Source of the DNA: an uncultured Sphingobium sp.
GTDB taxonomy: Bacteria > Pseudomonadota > Alphaproteobacteria > Sphingomonadales > Sphingomonadaceae
DNA: 8,690 bases
Assembly (NCBI GenBank): GCA_946479185.1
Contig: CAMLFF010000123.1
Coordinates: 1-8,690 of the forward strand
Direction of reading: 5' to 3'
The translations under genes were made by a program, and so were the position numbers. Positions 5,526 to 8,690 of the stretch are shown here, piece after piece (within the stretch, counting starts at the first letter, position 1; each line of letters opens with the position of its first letter). The notes under the pieces were generated by a model. That model was not told the origin of the DNA and ran no database searches. It saw only the letters and a list, made by a program, of their open reading frames with translations.

Positions 5526-8500
5526 ATGAGCAAGCATAATGTCGCGCGCATGGTGGCTCATTCGAGCCGCAGCGCAATTTCTTCACGTCGGCGCGGCGCG
5601 CTGCTCATGTCGGCGGCGTCCTTCGCGCTGGCGATAAGCTGGCCGACGTCCGCATTTGCGCAGGCGGAAACCGCCTTGCCGAGCGGCGGCACGGTCGTTG
5701 GCGGCACGGCGACGATTGGCACGCCCTCCAATGCGCAGTTGCAGATCAACCAGTCGAGCGATCGCGCGATCATCACTTGGGACAGCTTCGATATCGGCTC
5801 CAGCGCGGGGGTGACATTCTCCCAGCCGAGCGCAAGCGCGATTGCGCTTAATCGCGTTGTTGGCGGCAGTGCGCCGTCGCAAATTGCCGGGCAGCTCAAT
5901 TCAAACGGCATCATCGCGGTCATCAACAGCAATGGCGTGATGTTTGCCGGGACAGCGAACGTGAATGTCGGCGGGCTCATCGCAAGCGCGGCGGATGTCG
6001 GGGACGACGCCTTTATGGCAGGCGGCGCACTCAGCTTCACCGGCTCGCCATCGTCGATGAGCGAAATCGTCGTGAGTGCAGGCGCAAGCATTAGCATTGC
6101 CGATCAGGGGCTTGGACTCTTTTTCGCGCCGGTCGTCCGCAATGCTGGCGTGATCAACGCGCGGCTTGGGCAAGTGACGCTGGCATCGGGCACCAGCGCG
6201 ACGCTCGATCTGGATGGCACGGGTTTCCTTGAAATCGGCCTTGGCAATGAGAGTGCGCTGGTCAGCAACAGCGGCACGATCAATGCTGGCGGCGGGCGCA
6301 TCCATATGACCGCCAAGGCGGCCAGCGCGGTGATCGATCAGGTCGTCAACACGGGCATATTGTCCGTGGCGAGCGCGACGTCCGATCCCGATGGTACGAT
6401 CATCCTCTCGGCGCAGAGCGGCAATGCGGTGCTGGGCGGATCACTGGACGTTGGCGCGGTCGGCTCGGCGAGCGTTCTTGCTGCCAATGAGGTGAAGGTT
6501 GAGTCCGCTGTCGCCGCGACCGGTAATCTTTCGCTTACCGGTCGGCATATCAGCGGCGCTGGCGACATCAATGTGACCGATGGCGCGCTGGCGCTCACGC
6601 TGGACGTAGCTGGCGCCGATACGAGTGGCGAGGGTAATTTCATCGGTGACGCGCTTGGCGTGATCGGCACGGTTTCTGGCGGCGTCCGGCTTGATCTCGG
6701 CGCGGGCACCTATGCCGCAGGCGCGACAATCTTCCACAATGATCTCACCATTGATGGCGGCGGGGTCGCCACGATTTTCGTGCCGATCAACGGTAGCCAG
6801 ATCAATGGCCTGAATGTCAACGCGGACGGCGCGACGATCACGGGCCTCACATTCGCCAGCGCATTGCCGCAAGGTGTGAAAGCCTGGGAACATAACTGGG
6901 GCAGTTCTTTCGCGCGCGGCATCGCGATCGCCAATGGCGCGGACGGCGCGACGATCAGCGACAACAACATGTCCGGCTTGCGTCAGGCCATCCTCGTCGA
7001 TGGGCGCGGCACCAACACTCTGTCGATCACCGGCAATCTCATCGACAATACGAAAAGCGCCATCTTGCTTCAATATGTCGACGGGTCCGCGCCCGGCTTT
7101 GACATCAGCGGCAATATGCAGGGCGCATACGGAAATGAATGGGGCATCAACCTCCATTTGAACGGCGTGTGGGATGGCACGAACTTGACGTCTGGCACTG
7201 GGGTGCTGGGCGCAAACACGTCGCTCGAAAATCAGGCGCGGCTGCTTGCGTTGAGCGCGGCCAATGGCGGCATGGCGGTGCTCGATCAGGGCTATACCGC
7301 CTCAAATCGCACCCATGTGAGCGTGTCCGCCACGGGATCATCGAGTGGACAGGGCGCAGCTAACACGCCGCTCGATACGGTTCAGGCCGGCATCAATGCT
7401 GTCGTCACTGGCGGCAAGGTGATGGTCGGCGCGGGCAGCTATGCCGAAGCGGTGACCATCGCCAAGGGCCTGACGCTCACTGGCGCCGGGATGGACGAAA
7501 CGGCGATCACGGGTGGCATCGCGCTGTCGGGCACGTTCAGCGATCTGATCCTCAAGGATTTTGCGGTCAGCGGATCGTCTGGAACGGCGGTCATTCAGGG
7601 CGGCCAAGTGACGAACCTCACGCTGGATGGCATCCGGATCGACGGCGGCAGCGTCTCCGGGCGTCATGGCATGGCGAGCGGAAAATATGGCGGCGCCCTG
7701 TCCATCACCAACTCCGAATTTCTCAACATTCGCGGCTGGGCGGCCTTTGATACGCGCAGCGGGGCGGGCACTGCTACGGATGGCACGCAGATCACCAGCG
7801 CTGTCTTCTCCAACAATCTTCTCGATAACACCGCGGGCCACATCGCCTTCCGCCAGCAGGCAGGCGAGTTCACTTACCCTGATATCACCGTCGCCAATAA
7901 TATCGTGCGCAATGGCGGGGATTCAGACACGTCGTTCGGCGCGATCTTCAAGGCCTTCCGCGCCAACAAGGTCGACTTTACCGGCAATGTGGTGAGCGAT
8001 GTTGGCCTCAGCACCTCCGCACCCAGCGGCGAGGCGGTATATGGCGCTGTGCTGATGACGCGCACTGTCGGCACGCTGAATGTCACCGGCAACAGCTTTA
8101 CAAACAATCATCAGGTGTTCGCCATCGAGCCCGGCTATGCGCTGCCGACCGTCACCAATTTTACGGACAATAGCTTCGTCAATAATGGCTATGCCATCTA
8201 TCTACCCGCCAATGTCTCCGGCGCTGGCACGATCAATTTCTCCGGCACCAATAATTTCGTGGCAGGCGATGATACGGTTCAGCACATCGTCTGGCGCAGT
8301 GCTGGCGCGCTCGATCTGACAGGCGTGTCGTTCAACGGCACCCGAGCCGATGCGCTCGATCTGGCGGGGCTGTTCGCAGCGGAAGACCTGATCACCCACG
8401 CGATCGATGTGAGCGGGGCAGGCCTCGCCCGTCTGGTGAATGGGCAATTGTTCGTCACGAGCGCCTCCGGCACGGGGAGCGCAGCGCGTGGCGTGGCGCT

Positions 8501-8690
8501 GGCAACGGCTGGAGAGCGGGTCAACCTCTCGGCTGGCACTCATGTGTTGAGCAATACGCTGAACCTGAACAACAGCGTCACGCTGGCAGGGCAGGGTCAG
8601 GGCGTGACGATCCTGGATGCGAGTGGGCATAATGCTTACGGCATCCGCGTCAAAGCCAGTGATGTGACGCTGAGCGGCTTCACGTTGAAC
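5526..8690 (+). CDS. Two-partner secretion exoprotein TpsA with beta-helix passenger, 3' end missing
   Basis: The frame is open for 1055 codons and runs off the right edge. An extended signal peptide (basic n-region with SRRRG, cleavage near residue 45, AFA/QAE) is followed by a haemagglutination-activity/TPS domain, about 50-170. That domain has WDSFDIGSSAGVTFSQPS, IALNRVVGG and INSNGVMFAG, the last standing where many relatives have NPNG, then VGGLIASA. This domain is recognised by TpsB POTRA repeats and nucleates folding. The rest is Gly/Ala/Thr/Asn-rich beta-helix with few aromatic residues and no cysteine. From about 385 it resembles NosD/pectate-lyase-like PbH1 helices, with rungs such as ITGNLIDNT, VTGNSFTNN and FTDNSFVNN. 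Three entry modules (about 384, 617 and 985) share a GxYxxxxTIxxxLTLxGxG-like pattern. It may be an adhesin, matrix protein or polysaccharide-active protein; this cannot be decided without the C-terminus. Confidence 0.92.
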   Translation, partial: MSKHNVARMVAHSSRSAISSRRRGALLMSAASFALAISWPTSAFAQAETALPSGGTVVGGTATIGTPSNAQLQINQSSDRAIITWDSFDIGSSAGVTFSQPSASAIALNRVVGGSAPSQIAGQLNSNGIIAVINSNGVMFAGTANVNVGGLIASAADVGDDAFMAGGALSFTGSPSSMSEIVVSAGASISIADQGLGLFFAPVVRNAGVINARLGQVTLASGTSATLDLDGTGFLEIGLGNESALVSNSGTINAGGGRIHMTAKAASAVIDQVVNTGILSVASATSDPDGTIILSAQSGNAVLGGSLDVGAVGSASVLAANEVKVESAVAATGNLSLTGRHISGAGDINVTDGALALTLDVAGADTSGEGNFIGDALGVIGTVSGGVRLDLGAGTYAAGATIFHNDLTIDGGGVATIFVPINGSQINGLNVNADGATITGLTFASALPQGVKAWEHNWGSSFARGIAIANGADGATISDNNMSGLRQAILVDGRGTNTLSITGNLIDNTKSAILLQYVDGSAPGFDISGNMQGAYGNEWGINLHLNGVWDGTNLTSGTGVLGANTSLENQARLLALSAANGGMAVLDQGYTASNRTHVSVSATGSSSGQGAANTPLDTVQAGINAVVTGGKVMVGAGSYAEAVTIAKGLTLTGAGMDETAITGGIALSGTFSDLILKDFAVSGSSGTAVIQGGQVTNLTLDGIRIDGGSVSGRHGMASGKYGGALSITNSEFLNIRGWAAFDTRSGAGTATDGTQITSAVFSNNLLDNTAGHIAFRQQAGEFTYPDITVANNIVRNGGDSDTSFGAIFKAFRANKVDFTGNVVSDVGLSTSAPSGEAVYGAVLMTRTVGTLNVTGNSFTNNHQVFAIEPGYALPTVTNFTDNSFVNNGYAIYLPANVSGAGTINFSGTNNFVAGDDTVQHIVWRSAGALDLTGVSFNGTRADALDLAGLFAAEDLITHAIDVSGAGLARLVNGQLFVTSASGTGSAARGVALATAGERVNLSAGTHVLSNTLNLNNSVTLAGQGQGVTILDASGHNAYGIRVKASDVTLSGFTLN
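6675..6860 (+). repeat. Beta-helix entry module 1 in TpsA
   Basis: Residues about 384-445. The pattern is GVRLDLGAGTYAAGATI, then LTIDGGG, then INGLNV and ITGLTF. It is related at protein level to the segments at 7374 and 8478 and looks like the start of a right-handed parallel beta-helix. Confidence 0.55.
6822..6957 (+). repeat. 19-bp exact direct repeat inside tpsA
   Basis: The same 19 bases occur at 6822-6840 and 6939-6957, in the same frame and 39 codons apart, each encoding ADGATI. They mark two related rungs of the beta-helix and suggest duplication of a short coding unit. Confidence 0.7.
7374..7565 (+). repeat. Beta-helix entry module 2 in TpsA
   Basis: Residues about 617-680: DTVQAGINAVVTGGKVMVGA, then GSYAEAVTIAKGLTLTGAG. 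This is the clearest of the three. It matches the common entry of pectin-lyase-fold proteins (an alpha-helical cap, then V-x-V-x-x-G-x-Y, then L-T-L-x-G-A-G). Confidence 0.6.
8478..8690 (+). repeat. Beta-helix entry module 3 in TpsA, cut by the window end
   Basis: Residues about 985-1055: ARGVALATAGERVNLSAGTH, then LNLNNSVTLAGQGQGVTI, then VTLSGFTLN. It follows the same order as the modules at 6675 and 7374, implying that another beta-helix unit continues past the edge. Confidence 0.55.

Noticed and set aside
6441..7157. 238-codon and nearby open frames on the minus strand opposite tpsA
   Set aside because: They are shadows of the Gly/Ala-rich coding strand: compositionally biased products, no family motifs, and several overlapping alternatives in different frames.
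1..8690. CRISPR array, tRNA, rRNA, insertion sequence or phage genes
   Set aside because: I saw no regularly spaced repeats, tRNA-like folds, transposase motifs or terminal inverted repeats anywhere in the window.

Overview
The window looks like a chromosomal segment of an alphaproteobacterium, most likely a sphingomonad. The grounds are high GC, strong third-position GC with antisense open frames behind most genes, an alphaproteobacterial-type SdhB, and a dipeptidase and DAG-kinase-like protein in styles familiar from that order. The taxonomic call is inference from sequence style, not from a search.

Left part (1-1161, minus strand): sdhB, the iron-sulfur subunit of succinate dehydrogenase, is followed 60 bp downstream by the first 47 codons of a GFA/CENP-V-type zinc protein that runs off the left edge. 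sdhB is not preceded by sdhA. Instead a divergent gene lies upstream, and the 173 bp between them must hold both promoters.

Middle (1162-3399, plus strand): a diacylglycerol-kinase-like lipid kinase, then a secreted M19 (renal-dipeptidase family) metallopeptidase with a Sec signal peptide and all recognisable zinc ligands.

Right part (3400-8690, plus strand): a two-partner secretion (TPS) locus. A roughly 320-bp leader carries a TTGACA-type promoter and, directly against the first gene, a very clear class I cyclic-di-GMP riboswitch (GEMM-I). Next come a complete TpsB outer-membrane transporter (FhaC/ShlB type, 584 aa) and, 52 bp on, its TpsA partner. TpsA is an exoprotein with a signal peptide, a filamentous-haemagglutinin-type TPS domain and a long parallel beta-helix passenger. 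It is open for 1055 codons and continues past the right edge.

The most interesting point is the riboswitch-TPS linkage. The outer stem (P1) of the aptamer contains the tpsB Shine-Dalgarno sequence. A perfect hairpin at the predicted 5' end of the transcript would compete with P1. This suggests a compact translational switch by which c-di-GMP controls secretion of a large surface or released protein. The simplest reading is that ligand binding turns translation off, opposite to the usual expectation for an adhesin.
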